A stretch of DNA of 51,593 bases from Pseudomonas sp. R5(2019) (GCF_009905435.1 NZ_JAAAMT010000042.1:1-51593); one strand, 5' to 3'; shown: positions 8,744-16,814, counted from the stretch's first letter. Notes: generated from the letters alone by a model not told the origin. Translations and numbers: made by a program.

Positions 8744-9655
8744 GTGAACCTTCGCCGTCTCAAATACTTCGTCAAAATCGTCGATATCGGCAGCCTGACC
8801 CAGGCCGCCGATATCTTGCATATCGCCCAGCCCGCCTTGAGCCAACAGCTGGTGACGCTGGAAGCCGAGCTTCAACAGCAACTGCTGATTCGCACCAAGC
8901 GCGGCGTGACGCCTACCGAGGCGGGCAAGGTGCTCTACGGGCATGCGCAACTGATCTTGCGTCAGTGCGAGCAGGCGCAAAGCGATGTGAATGCCAGCGG
9001 GCATGCCTTGTCCGGCCAGGTCTCGGTCGGGTTGGCACCTGGCACGGCGGCGTCGACCCTGTCGTTGCCACTGCTTCAACGCGTTCGGCAACGCCATCCG
9101 GGCATTCTGCTCTACCTCAACGAGAACTTCGGCACAACCCTCAGTGAGCTGATCATGAACGGCCGCATGGACATGGCCGTGCTCTACGGCGGCCGTGAAG
9201 TCCATGGCCTGAGCTTTGTGCCGCTGATGCACGAACCGCTGTTTCTGGTCAGCGCCGAGCCTTCACTGCAACCGCGCGAACAGATCCCGCTGGCGGAACT
9301 GGCCGGCATCGACCTGCTGTTGCCGCGCACCTACAACACCATGCGCAGGCTGGTCGACGAAGCCTTCCTGCGCATCGATCAAAGCGCCCGTGTGGTAGCC
9401 GAGATCGAGTCTTCGGCAACACTTGCCGCCGCCGTGGCCGACCAGTTCGGCTCCACCATCCTGCCTGAGTCCGCCGCCCGGGTGCTGGCCGATACCCATG
9501 CGCTGTACTTGAGCCGCATCGTCGAACCCGAGATCGAAGCACCCTTGGCATTGTGCCTGTCAGGGCATCTGCCGCTCTCGGTGCCTGCCCAGGCGGTCAA
9601 GGCCATCCTGCTTGAACTGGTGGCCGAAATGCGCGGCGACAGGCCCCGGCAATAG
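8744..9655 (+). CDS. LysR-family regulator, Nac/Cbl-like
   Basis: A 303-residue transcription factor starting at GTG. The helix-turn-helix (SLTQAADILHIAQPALSQQL) and N-terminal MNLRRLKYFVKIVDIG match the nitrogen assimilation control (Nac) subgroup. The effector domain is of ordinary length. The known Nac target pattern ATA-N9-TAT occurs before this gene and before the three flanking transcription units (aminotransferase-MFS, carboxylase-Pxp, SDR-ABC), so this protein probably governs them all. Its position between the two divergent arms fits a local activator. Whether the signal is nitrogen limitation or a ligand cannot be told. The gene stops only 4 bases before operator B. Confidence 0.9.
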   Translation: MNLRRLKYFVKIVDIGSLTQAADILHIAQPALSQQLVTLEAELQQQLLIRTKRGVTPTEAGKVLYGHAQLILRQCEQAQSDVNASGHALSGQVSVGLAPGTAASTLSLPLLQRVRQRHPGILLYLNENFGTTLSELIMNGRMDMAVLYGGREVHGLSFVPLMHEPLFLVSAEPSLQPREQIPLAELAGIDLLLPRTYNTMRRLVDEAFLRIDQSARVVAEIESSATLAAAVADQFGSTILPESAARVLADTHALYLSRIVEPEIEAPLALCLSGHLPLSVPAQAVKAILLELVAEMRGDRPRQ

Positions 9656-9659
9656 CGTC

Positions 9660-9723
9660 ATAAGAGCGCCTTATTACCCCACAGCCAAACCGTCTTGGCC
9701 GCTCGAAAGCGGGCTCGATACAT
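9660..9723 (+). promoter_or_regulatory. Operator-promoter B of the biotin-carboxylase/Pxp operon
   Basis: ATAAGAGCGCCTTAT (9660-9674) fits ATA-N9-TAT. CGTCTT begins 31 bases after its first base (9691) and runs into the -35-like TTGGCC (9695-9700); a 17-base spacer then leads to the -10-like ATACAT (9718-9723). The expected leader is about 30 bases before the ATG at 9763. Architecture and spacing match the sites at 8361-8424 and 14360-14423. Confidence 0.75.
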
Positions 9724-9762
9724 TGCCCTCATCGCATTTTTTACAGCGGGCAAGGGCAGCGC

Positions 9763-10182
9763 ATGAAACCAGAACGTATCAAAGCACTGATTGACCTGAT
9801 GGCCGATTCCGATCTGAGCGAGCTTCACCTGAGCGAGGGGGATGCCCAACTGCGTTTGCTTCGCGACGGCGGCCAACCCTTGGCGGTACCTGTGGCAGTC
9901 GCGAGCATCAAGGCTACTGAAGCGGCCCCCACGCCACCGAGCAGCACTGAATTTGAAGCCAGTGCATCGCTGTATGGCGTTCTGCACCTCACCCCGTCGC
10001 CGGACCAACCGCCCTTTGTCCAGGTTGGCAGCCAGGTCGAGGTGGGGCAGACGCTCGCGATCATCGAGGCCATGAAGATGTTTCACCCGCTCAAGGCCCA
10101 AGCCACGGGCGTAGTGAAAGCCATTCTGGCTTGCAGCGGCGACGAAGTTCAGGCCGGCCAGGCACTGATGCTGATCGGCTGA
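9763..10182 (+). CDS. Biotin carboxyl carrier protein (AccB-like)
   Basis: A 139-residue carrier that would hold biotin and shuttle the carboxyl group from the biotin carboxylase to a transferase. After an N-terminal helix and a Pro/Ala linker (about residues 40-65) comes the biotinyl fold with EAMKM at 102-106, so Lys105 is the expected biotinylation site. It is first in an operon with biotin carboxylase, PxpB, PxpC, a second carrier-like protein and PxpA. Since PxpB/PxpC are related to the carboxyltransferase domains of urea carboxylase, it more likely serves them than acetyl-CoA carboxylase. The housekeeping accB is not expected here. Confidence 0.9.
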   Translation: MKPERIKALIDLMADSDLSELHLSEGDAQLRLLRDGGQPLAVPVAVASIKATEAAPTPPSSTEFEASASLYGVLHLTPSPDQPPFVQVGSQVEVGQTLAIIEAMKMFHPLKAQATGVVKAILACSGDEVQAGQALMLIG

Positions 10183-10216
10183 TGCCGCCCAACCATTTGC
10201 AGATCAGGGAATCGTT

Positions 10217-11569
10217 ATGTTCGACAAAGTGCTGATCGCCAACCGTGGCGAAATCGCCCTGCGCATCCAGCGCGCCTGCAAAGGCCTGGGCCTGAAGACG
10301 GTGGCGGTGTATTCCGAGGCGGACCGCGACGCCAGCTATGTGCAGCAGGCCGATGAGGCCGTGTGCATCGGCCCGGCCGCACCCGGCCAGAGTTACCTGA
10401 ACCAGGCGGCGTTGCTGTACGCCGCCGAGCTGACTGGCGCCCAGGCTGTCCATCCGGGCTATGGGTTTCTATCCGAGAACGCTGCCTTCGCCGAACGGGT
10501 CGAGCAGGCCCAAATGACCTTTATCGGCCCCAGCGCGGCCTGTATTCGCACCATGGGTGACAAGGTCGCGGCCAAGCGCGCCATGCGTGAGGCCGGCGTG
10601 CCCTGCGTGCCCGGGCCGGACTCCAGCCTCCCCAGCGACCCGCAAGGCATTCTGGCGATTGCTCGCGACATCGGTTACCCGGTGATCGTCAAGGCCGCCG
10701 GCGGCGGAGGCGGGCGCGGCATGCGCGTGGTGCAGGAACAGAGCCAGTTGCTGGACGCCATCGCACTGACGGGAGAAGAAGCCCGCCGCGCCTTTGGCAA
10801 CCCCGAGCTGTACATCGAGAAGTTTCTCGGCAAGCCGCGCCATGTGGAAATCCAGGTGCTCTGCGATGCCCACGGTCACGCCCTATGGCTGGGTTCGCGG
10901 GACTGTTCCATGCAGCGTCGGCACCAGAAGGTGTTGGAAGAGGCGCCGGCGCCGGGCATCGATCCGGCCTTGATGGCGCGAGTGGGCGAGCGCTGCGCCG
11001 AAGCCTGCCGGCTGATCGGTTATCAGGGCGTTGGCACCTTCGAATTCCTGTTCGAAAACGACGAGTTCTATTTCATCGAAATGAACACGCGGCTGCAGGT
11101 CGAGCATCCGGTCACTGAGATGACCACCGGCATCGACATCGTGCAGCAGCAGATCCGCATGGCACTGGGCGAGCGTTTGAGCTTGACCCAGGCCGACGTC
11201 GGCGCGGTCGGGCATTCGCTCGAATGCCGCATCAATGCCGAAGACCCGCACACCTTCATGCCCACACCGGGGCAGGTCACGCGCTGGCAAGTGCCCGGAG
11301 GCTTTGGCGTGCGGGTCGATTCCCATGTCAGCCAAGGTTATCGCGTGCCGCCTTATTACGACTCTATGGTCGCCAAGGTCATCACCCATGGCGCTACCCG
11401 CGAAGAGGCGCTGGCGCGGATGCGCCTGGCCTTGAGCGAGATGGTGGTCGAGGGCATTTCCACCAATGTGGCCTTGCATCGCGACCTGCTGCAAGACCCC
11501 GGCTTCTGCGCAGGCGGCGTCGATATTCATCACCTGGAACGCTGGTTACAGAAGAGGACGGCGGCATGA
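10217..11569 (+). CDS. Biotin carboxylase subunit (AccC-like)
   Basis: A 450-residue ATP-grasp enzyme that carboxylates carrier-bound biotin with ATP and bicarbonate. Visible: the N-terminal KVLIANRGEIALRI, the glycine-rich ATP loop AAGGGGGRGMRVV (about 157-169), EKFLGKPRHVEIQVL, the RDCSMQRRHQKVLEEAP segment and the catalytic EMNTRLQVEHPVTE block (about 288-301). It is full length. CAGGGAA precedes the ATG. The TGA overlaps the ATG of pxpB (ATGA), so the two are translationally coupled. The context argues for a dedicated carboxylase rather than a second fatty-acid enzyme. Confidence 0.93.
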   Translation: MFDKVLIANRGEIALRIQRACKGLGLKTVAVYSEADRDASYVQQADEAVCIGPAAPGQSYLNQAALLYAAELTGAQAVHPGYGFLSENAAFAERVEQAQMTFIGPSAACIRTMGDKVAAKRAMREAGVPCVPGPDSSLPSDPQGILAIARDIGYPVIVKAAGGGGGRGMRVVQEQSQLLDAIALTGEEARRAFGNPELYIEKFLGKPRHVEIQVLCDAHGHALWLGSRDCSMQRRHQKVLEEAPAPGIDPALMARVGERCAEACRLIGYQGVGTFEFLFENDEFYFIEMNTRLQVEHPVTEMTTGIDIVQQQIRMALGERLSLTQADVGAVGHSLECRINAEDPHTFMPTPGQVTRWQVPGGFGVRVDSHVSQGYRVPPYYDSMVAKVITHGATREEALARMRLALSEMVVEGISTNVALHRDLLQDPGFCAGGVDIHHLERWLQKRTAA

Positions 11570-12225
11570 GCACTTTCCAGCCACGGATGACCTTGCTGGG
11601 CACCACCGCCCTGTTATTCGAAGCCCCGGGCGCACTGGACCTGGCCCCGCAGCAGCGGATCTGGGCGCTGGCCCTGATCGCCAAGGACTGGCCGCAAGTG
11701 CGTGAAGCGGTCCCCGGCATGAACAACTTGATGCTGACCTTCGCGCAGCCACCGCGAGACCTTTCCGGGCTCAAGACGCGCCTGCTTGAAACCTGGGAGC
11801 AGTGCCAACCGCTGCCCCGCGAAGGCCGAATCGTGGAGTTACCGGTGGTCTATGGCGGCGATGGCGGCCCGCACATGGCTGATGTGATCGCCCACACCGG
11901 GCTCGACATCGAGACCGTCTGCAACCTGCATTGCGAGCCGCTGTACCCGGTCTACGCACTGGGCAGCCACCCCGGTTATTGCTACCTCGGTGGCATGGAC
12001 CCGCGCCTGGCGACGCCGCGGCGCCAGGTGCCGGTGCTCAATATCGGCGCAGGCTCGGTGTCCATCGGCGGCGTGCAAACCGGGGTCTCGGCCTCCGCCG
12101 GGCCCAGCGGCTGGAACACCATCGGTCGTACCGAAATGGTGTTCTTCAATGCCGAACAAGACCCGCCCGCGATGCTGCAACCGGGCGATCAGTTACGCCT
12201 GCGAATCGAGAGGATCATTCGATGA
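11566..12225 (+). CDS. pxpB: 5-oxoprolinase subunit PxpB / KipI-AHS1 family
   Basis: A 219-residue AHS1-domain protein. PxpB works with PxpC and PxpA to open 5-oxoproline to glutamate with ATP; the same fold forms half of the carboxyltransferase of urea carboxylase. Family marks are GSHPGYCYLGGMDPRLATPRR and GAGSVSIGGVQTGVSASAGPSGWNTIGRT. I took the ATG at 11566, which overlaps the biotin carboxylase stop; a longer frame upstream only shadows that gene. The stop overlaps the ATG of pxpC (ATGA again). In this operon its partner could be carboxybiotin rather than ATP directly. Confidence 0.88.
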   Translation: MSTFQPRMTLLGTTALLFEAPGALDLAPQQRIWALALIAKDWPQVREAVPGMNNLMLTFAQPPRDLSGLKTRLLETWEQCQPLPREGRIVELPVVYGGDGGPHMADVIAHTGLDIETVCNLHCEPLYPVYALGSHPGYCYLGGMDPRLATPRRQVPVLNIGAGSVSIGGVQTGVSASAGPSGWNTIGRTEMVFFNAEQDPPAMLQPGDQLRLRIERIIR

Positions 12226-13193
12226 TCGAGATTATCAGCGCCACCGCGCTGGCCACGGTGCAGGACCTGGGGCGCCACGGCAGCCTGGGTTACGGCGTCG
12301 GCACTTCCGGGGCCATGGACAACCTGTCGTTGATACTCGGCAACCTGCTGCTGGGCAACGACGAAAACGCCGCCGCAATAGAAATTCCGTTGTTTCCGTT
12401 CGAGGTTCGCTTCACTGAAGACTGCACCTTTGCGGTGACCGGCGCGGCCTGTGGCGCACGGCTGGACGATGTGCGCCTGCCGCCCAACTGGGTGGCCCAT
12501 GCGCGCAAGGGCCAGGTGCTCAAACTGACGTATCCGAGCGCCGGCAGCCGGGCCTATCTGTGCCTGGCCGGCGGGGTCGATGTACCCGAAGTGCTGGGCT
12601 CTCGCAGCACCCAGTTGCGCGGCGAGTTCGGCGGCTGGCAGGGGCGTGCGCTGGAACGTGGTGACGTCATTCCGGCGGCACGGCCAGGCCTGGATCAACC
12701 GGCCGATTTCGGGCTGCAGACCGTGATGACGGCACTGGCGCTGACCGTCGACGGCTTGCCGGCCATCCGTGTGCTGCCAGCGGCCGAGTTCGAGTGTTTC
12801 AGCGAGCAGGCCCAGGGCGAATTCTTTGCCGGTGACTGGAAGATCACCACCCAGAGCAACCGCTACGGCTACCGCATGGAAGGCACGCCGCTGTTGCCAA
12901 GGGAAGCGCTGGAGATCCGCTCCCACGGCATCGTCCCAGGGGTGATTCAGGTGCCCCACGGCGGCCAGCCGATCGTGCAGATGCGCGACGCCCAGCCCAG
13001 CGGCGGCTACCCGAAATTCGCCGCCGTGATCGAGGCCGACCTCTGGCGCCTTGGGCAGGCACCCATCGGCAGCAAGGTGCGTTTCGTGCAGTGCAGCTAT
13101 GACGAAGCCATCGACGCCCTGGAGCGCAATCGGGCGTTCATTGAAGACAATCGCCGCTGGTTGTCAGTGCGCAGCCTGGAAGGAAATCGCTGA
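12222..13193 (+). CDS. pxpC: 5-oxoprolinase subunit PxpC / biotin-dependent carboxyltransferase (KipA-AHS2) family
   Basis: A 323-residue AHS2-domain protein. Hallmarks are the opening IEIISATALATVQDLGRHG, the loop VGTSGAMDNLSLILGNLLLGN, and SNRYGYRMEGTPL and PGVIQVPHGGQPIVQMRD towards the C-terminus. AHS1 plus AHS2 form a two-protein unit that is either part of 5-oxoprolinase or, fused, the carboxyltransferase region of urea carboxylase. Having its own biotin carboxylase and carrier in the same operon favours a carboxyl-transfer role here. The start overlaps the pxpB stop by ATGA; the end overlaps the next gene (TGATG). Confidence 0.88.
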   Translation: MIEIISATALATVQDLGRHGSLGYGVGTSGAMDNLSLILGNLLLGNDENAAAIEIPLFPFEVRFTEDCTFAVTGAACGARLDDVRLPPNWVAHARKGQVLKLTYPSAGSRAYLCLAGGVDVPEVLGSRSTQLRGEFGGWQGRALERGDVIPAARPGLDQPADFGLQTVMTALALTVDGLPAIRVLPAAEFECFSEQAQGEFFAGDWKITTQSNRYGYRMEGTPLLPREALEIRSHGIVPGVIQVPHGGQPIVQMRDAQPSGGYPKFAAVIEADLWRLGQAPIGSKVRFVQCSYDEAIDALERNRAFIEDNRRWLSVRSLEGNR

Positions 13194-13591
13194 TGAGCAT
13201 TGAAGAAATTCGCCAACTGGCGGGCTGGATTCGCGACGCGGGCCTGACCGGCATCGAGCTGAAACGCCCGGGGTTCGAGCTGCTGTTGAAGCGCCGTTCG
13301 CCAGCGCTGGCAACCGCTGCATCGGTGCTCGCCATACCTGAAAAAACTCAACGCCCGCACATCAAGGCCGATGGTCTCGGTGTTTTCCGGGCCAGCCATC
13401 CCGCTGAGCGAAACGCGTACGTGAAGGCAGGTGACACGGTGGCAGCGGGACAACTGCTTGGCCTGTTGCAAGTCGGTCTGCTGTACCTGCCGGTGCGCAG
13501 CGACCAGGCCGCAAGGGTGCGCGAGGTGTTGGTAACGCAAGGGCAGTCGGTGGGCTACGGCCAACCCTTGTTCGAGATGGAGGAGCAGTGA
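13193..13591 (+). CDS. Biotin-carrier-like protein lacking the biotinylation lysine
   Basis: A 132-residue protein with the same plan as the first carrier: an N-terminal helix, a linker, then a biotinyl/lipoyl-type fold (about residues 60-130). Aligned on the GQ pair before the biotin hairpin, the position of Lys105 in the first carrier is Leu96 here (LQVGLLYLP in place of IEAMKMFHPL), so it cannot be biotinylated in the normal way. It is kept in a tight operon, starting on the last base of the pxpC stop (TGATG) and ending 1 base before the pxpA ATG, which argues against simple decay. It may be a structural subunit of the complex. Confidence 0.85.
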   Translation: MSIEEIRQLAGWIRDAGLTGIELKRPGFELLLKRRSPALATAASVLAIPEKTQRPHIKADGLGVFRASHPAERNAYVKAGDTVAAGQLLGLLQVGLLYLPVRSDQAARVREVLVTQGQSVGYGQPLFEMEEQ

Positions 13592-13592
13592 C

Positions 13593-14363
13593 ATGCGAAT
13601 AGACCTGAACGCGGACCTGGGCGAGGGCTTCGGTGCCTGGACCATGGGCGAGGATGAGGCGCTGATGTCGCTGATTTCCTCGGCCAACGTGGCCTGCGGC
13701 TTCCACGCGGGCGACCCGCTGATCATGGACACCACGGTGCGTCGGGCCAAGGCCCTGGGCATCGACCTGGGGGCTCATGTCGGCTTTGCCGATCTGCAGG
13801 GTTTCGGCCGGCGGCGGATGAACGTCGACCTCAAGGAGCTCTGTGCCATGGTGGTCTATCAACTGGGCGCGCTAACCGGGATCGCCACCAGCGCCGGGCA
13901 CACCGTCACCCACATGAGTTTCCACGGCGCGCTCGGCAACATGGCCGCCGCCGATGCCGCGCTGGCAGAACCGCTGGTGCGCGCCGTGGCCAGCTTCGAT
14001 TCCCGGCTGATCATCAGCTCATCGAGCAGCCTGGCCATCGAGGGCGCGGCGGATAAATACGGCTTGCGCGTGGCGACCACCTTCCTGGCCGACCGTGCCT
14101 ATGACGAAAACGGCCTGCTGGTGCCACGGGGCACCCCCGGGGCGGTAGTCGCCGACCATGAGCAGGTCATGGCACGGGTGATGCAGTTATTGGAAGCCGG
14201 CACCGTCACCACCCTGAGCGGCAAGCGCATCGCGGTCAACGCCTGCTCGATCCTGCTCCACGGCGACACGCCGGGCGCGGTCGGACTGGCTCGCAGCCTG
14301 CGGCAAAACATCGAAGCGCGGGGCGCTGTCATCACCCCGATTTCACAACTTGTGGGGTCATAA
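13593..14363 (+). CDS. pxpA: 5-oxoprolinase subunit PxpA (LamB/YcsF family)
   Basis: A 256-residue protein of the LamB/YcsF family, the PxpA part of bacterial 5-oxoprolinase. Family marks: RIDLNADLGEGFGAWTMG at the N-terminus, ISSANVACGFHAGDP, GAHVGFADLQGFGRRRM, HGALGNMA and EVFADRAYDENG-like FLADRAYDENGLLVPR. GAGGAG precedes the ATG. Its TAA stop lies inside operator C for the next operon, so transcription of the two units is closely interlocked. Known PxpABC turns 5-oxoproline into glutamate; with carboxylase partners, the substrate here could be another cyclic amide. Confidence 0.9.
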   Translation: MRIDLNADLGEGFGAWTMGEDEALMSLISSANVACGFHAGDPLIMDTTVRRAKALGIDLGAHVGFADLQGFGRRRMNVDLKELCAMVVYQLGALTGIATSAGHTVTHMSFHGALGNMAAADAALAEPLVRAVASFDSRLIISSSSSLAIEGAADKYGLRVATTFLADRAYDENGLLVPRGTPGAVVADHEQVMARVMQLLEAGTVTTLSGKRIAVNACSILLHGDTPGAVGLARSLRQNIEARGAVITPISQLVGS

Positions 14364-14423
14364 GCAGACCTTATCGCCACACAACCATTGCGTCTTGGTC
14401 GCCGTCATTCGTGCTGGGTAGAG
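14360..14423 (+). promoter_or_regulatory. Operator-promoter C of the SDR/ABC operon
   Basis: ATAAGCAGACCTTAT (14360-14374) fits ATA-N9-TAT and overlaps the pxpA stop codon. CGTCTT starts 31 bases later (14391) and leads into the -35-like TTGGTC (14395-14400), a 17-base spacer and the -10-like GTAGAG (14418-14423). About 20 of the 28 bases following the ATA-N9-TAT box match operator B. The leader to the SDR ATG is about 60 bases. Confidence 0.72.
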
Positions 14424-14490
14424 TCCAAGACAAGACGATCATCAACGGCCTTGAAGGCGATGATCGAAGCAGAACCCGAGGAGCCTTGAT

Positions 14491-15243
14491 ATGCCATTTT
14501 CAGACTACAAAACCGCGCTGGTCACTGGCGCTTCATCCGGCATTGGCGAAGCCGTTGTCGAGCGCCTGTGCGCCGAAGGCCTGCAGGTGCACGCCCTGGC
14601 TCGCAGTGCCGACAAGCTGGCGGAGCTGGCCCGGCGTACCGGCTGTATTGCCCATGCCCTGGACGTCACCGACCTTGCCGGGGTGACCGAGCTGTTCCAG
14701 GCCCATCGCTTTGACGTGGTCATCAACAATGCCGGCGTCGACCGCCCGGGCTCCCTGCTCAAGGCGGACGCCGAAGGCATCGACCTGCTGGTGGACGTCA
14801 ACCTGCGGGCGGTGCTCCAGATAGCACGCCTGTCGTTGCCCGGCATGATGGCGCGCGACTGCGGCCATATCGTCAACATCAGCTCGATCGCGGCGGCTTA
14901 CAACTTCGGTGGCAACGCGACTTATCACGCCACCAAGGCGGCGGTCAGCATGTTGTCCAGGCAGCTGCGCGTCGATGCCTTTGGCAAGCGGGTCAGGGTC
15001 ACCGAGATCTGCCCGGGGCGCGTCGCCACCGACATCTTCGCCCATGTGCACGGCGACTCCGAGGAGGTGCGCAAGCGCTTCGTCGAAGGCTTCGAATTGC
15101 CACTGGCCAAGGATATCGCCGACGCCATCGCCTACGTGATCGCCGCACCCATCGCCGTCAATGTCGGCCACATGGAAATCACCCCGACGCTGCAGGTGCC
15201 GGGCGGTTTGTCCACCGCACGCCCGCAGGAATACGAAGGCTGA
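14491..15243 (+). CDS. SDR-family oxidoreductase
   Basis: A 250-residue classical short-chain dehydrogenase. It shows TGASSGIG for cofactor binding (residues 11-18), NNAG near 83, the catalytic Ser in NISSIAAAYN, YHATK as the Tyr/Lys pair and PGRVATDIF after it. ALARSADKL at the cofactor specificity strand suggests NADP. It resembles YdfG-like 3-hydroxy acid dehydrogenases. GAGGAG precedes the ATG. As first gene of the operon with an amino acid importer, it may oxidise a hydroxylated amino acid or its product; this is inference. Confidence 0.9.
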   Translation: MPFSDYKTALVTGASSGIGEAVVERLCAEGLQVHALARSADKLAELARRTGCIAHALDVTDLAGVTELFQAHRFDVVINNAGVDRPGSLLKADAEGIDLLVDVNLRAVLQIARLSLPGMMARDCGHIVNISSIAAAYNFGGNATYHATKAAVSMLSRQLRVDAFGKRVRVTEICPGRVATDIFAHVHGDSEEVRKRFVEGFELPLAKDIADAIAYVIAAPIAVNVGHMEITPTLQVPGGLSTARPQEYEG

Positions 15244-15351
15244 TTCCTTGCTTCATTCCCATCAGAGCGGCCCAAGCCGCCGTGCTGCACCCGCGTCGCA
15301 AGTTCCGGCGCCTTGCTCCTGCCCCAAGCTGAATGTCGATGGGAATTGACC

Positions 15352-16053
15352 ATGACAACTGACTTCGATCTTTCCGCGATCCTGCACGGCGAGTACGCCG
15401 AGCTGATCCTCAAGGGCATCGAGATGACCTTGCAGCTGGCGTTTTTCGCCTGGTGCCTGGCCATGGCACTGGCGTTGTTGCTGGTGTCGATCCGCTTGAC
15501 CGGCAACCGCCACGCCGAGCGCCTGGTGGCGGCTTATGTGTCGTACCACCGCAATGTGCCAACCCTGGTGCAACTGATGCTCTGGTACTTCGGGATCCCG
15601 ACCTTGCTGTCGGAATCCACGCAGATCTGGCTGTCCAACTACAGCACTGAATACCTGTTCTCGATCATCGCCCTGGGCCTGTGCCAGGCGGCTTATTTCA
15701 GCGAAGACATTCGCAGCGGGCTACGTGCCATTCCGGCCGGGCAGACGGAAGCGTCGCGGGCGCTGGGCATGGGCTACGTGCGTTCGATGCGCTACGTGAT
15801 CCTGCCTCAGGGTGTGCGCAACAGCCTGCCGTCGCTGATCAATCACAGCGTCCTGCTGTTCAAGAACACCAGCCTGGTGATGGCCATCGGCGTTGTCGAG
15901 CTGACCTACGCCACCCGCGAAGTCGAGAACTACACCTTCCGCACCTTCGAAGCGTATCTGGTTGCCACGGTGGTCTACCTGGCCTTCTCGCTGCTGCTGA
16001 TGGGCCTTGGTGCCTTGCTGGCACGGCATTTCAGCAAAGCCATGGCGAGGTAA
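15352..16053 (+). CDS. Polar amino acid ABC transporter permease (HisM/GltK type) 1
   Basis: A 233-residue inner membrane permease with about five hydrophobic segments. The permease signature EASRALGMGYVRSMRYVILPQGVRNS is present (the EAA loop that contacts the ATPase). I chose the ATG at 15352, which gives the normal MTTDFDLSAIL opening; the in-frame codons before it are not conserved in appearance. It is 108 bases after the SDR, with no obvious terminator between. It pairs with the next gene as the two halves of the channel. Confidence 0.92.
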   Translation: MTTDFDLSAILHGEYAELILKGIEMTLQLAFFAWCLAMALALLLVSIRLTGNRHAERLVAAYVSYHRNVPTLVQLMLWYFGIPTLLSESTQIWLSNYSTEYLFSIIALGLCQAAYFSEDIRSGLRAIPAGQTEASRALGMGYVRSMRYVILPQGVRNSLPSLINHSVLLFKNTSLVMAIGVVELTYATREVENYTFRTFEAYLVATVVYLAFSLLLMGLGALLARHFSKAMAR

Positions 16054-16059
16054 ACGACG

Positions 16060-16803
16060 ATGTTCGATCTGTTCACGATTGTTCGCGACAACTGGACGCT
16101 GTTCCTGGTCGGCCAGTATCCCCATGGCCCGCTGGGCGGCCTGGTGGCCACCTTGATTCTGGCGGCGCTGGCGCTGGTGCTGGCCTTCCCGCTGGGGCTG
16201 TTGCTGTCGCTGGCCCGGGTGTCACCGTGGCGCTGGCTGCGATACCCGGCCACGGTGTGGGTCTACGTGATGCGCGGTATCCCGCTGCTGATGGTGATCT
16301 TCTGGACCTACTTCCTGGTGCCACTGCTGATCGGCCACAACATCACCGGGTTCACCACCATGCTCTGCACCCTGGTGGTCTACCAGAGCGCCTACCTGTG
16401 CGAAATCATTCGCGGCGGCATTCAAGCGCTGCCGGCCGGCCAGTACGAGGCTTCACGGGCACTGGGCATGGGCTACGTGCGCACCACGGTGTGGGTGATC
16501 CTGCCTCAGGCGCTGTACAACGCGCTGCCCAGCCTGATCAGCCAGTTCATCTCGATCATCAAGGAAACCTCCCTGGGCTATGTGATCAACGTCCAGGAAG
16601 TCACCTTCGCCGCCAATCAGGTCAACAACCAGTTGCTGACCAAACCCTTCCAGGTGTTCTTCATCCTGGCCATCACTTACTACCTGCTGTGTTACGGCTT
16701 GACGCGACTGGCCGGCGCTCTGGAGCTGCACATTGCACGCAAGCGCCAGGGCACCGCAGCCAGCGTTGTGAGCGCTCGACCGGCACTGACTACTGATAAC
16801 TGA
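16060..16803 (+). CDS. Polar amino acid ABC transporter permease (HisQ/GltJ type) 2
   Basis: A 247-residue permease and partner of the preceding one. The EAA loop reads EASRALGMGYVRTTVWVILPQALYN, and RGIPLLMVIFWTYF is the typical helix-loop of the His/Glu/Gln group. It starts 6 bases after the upstream stop and is followed 11 bases later by the ATPase. The substrate is a polar amino acid or similar compound by family; specificity lies with the binding protein at 17604. Confidence 0.93.
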   Translation: MFDLFTIVRDNWTLFLVGQYPHGPLGGLVATLILAALALVLAFPLGLLLSLARVSPWRWLRYPATVWVYVMRGIPLLMVIFWTYFLVPLLIGHNITGFTTMLCTLVVYQSAYLCEIIRGGIQALPAGQYEASRALGMGYVRTTVWVILPQALYNALPSLISQFISIIKETSLGYVINVQEVTFAANQVNNQLLTKPFQVFFILAITYYLLCYGLTRLAGALELHIARKRQGTAASVVSARPALTTDN

Positions 16804-16814
16804 GGGCTGCGCGC

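Noticed and set aside
9763..11569. Housekeeping acetyl-CoA carboxylase accBC
   Set aside because: The housekeeping pair is normally a stand-alone operon; here both are embedded with PxpABC under a LysR-type promoter.
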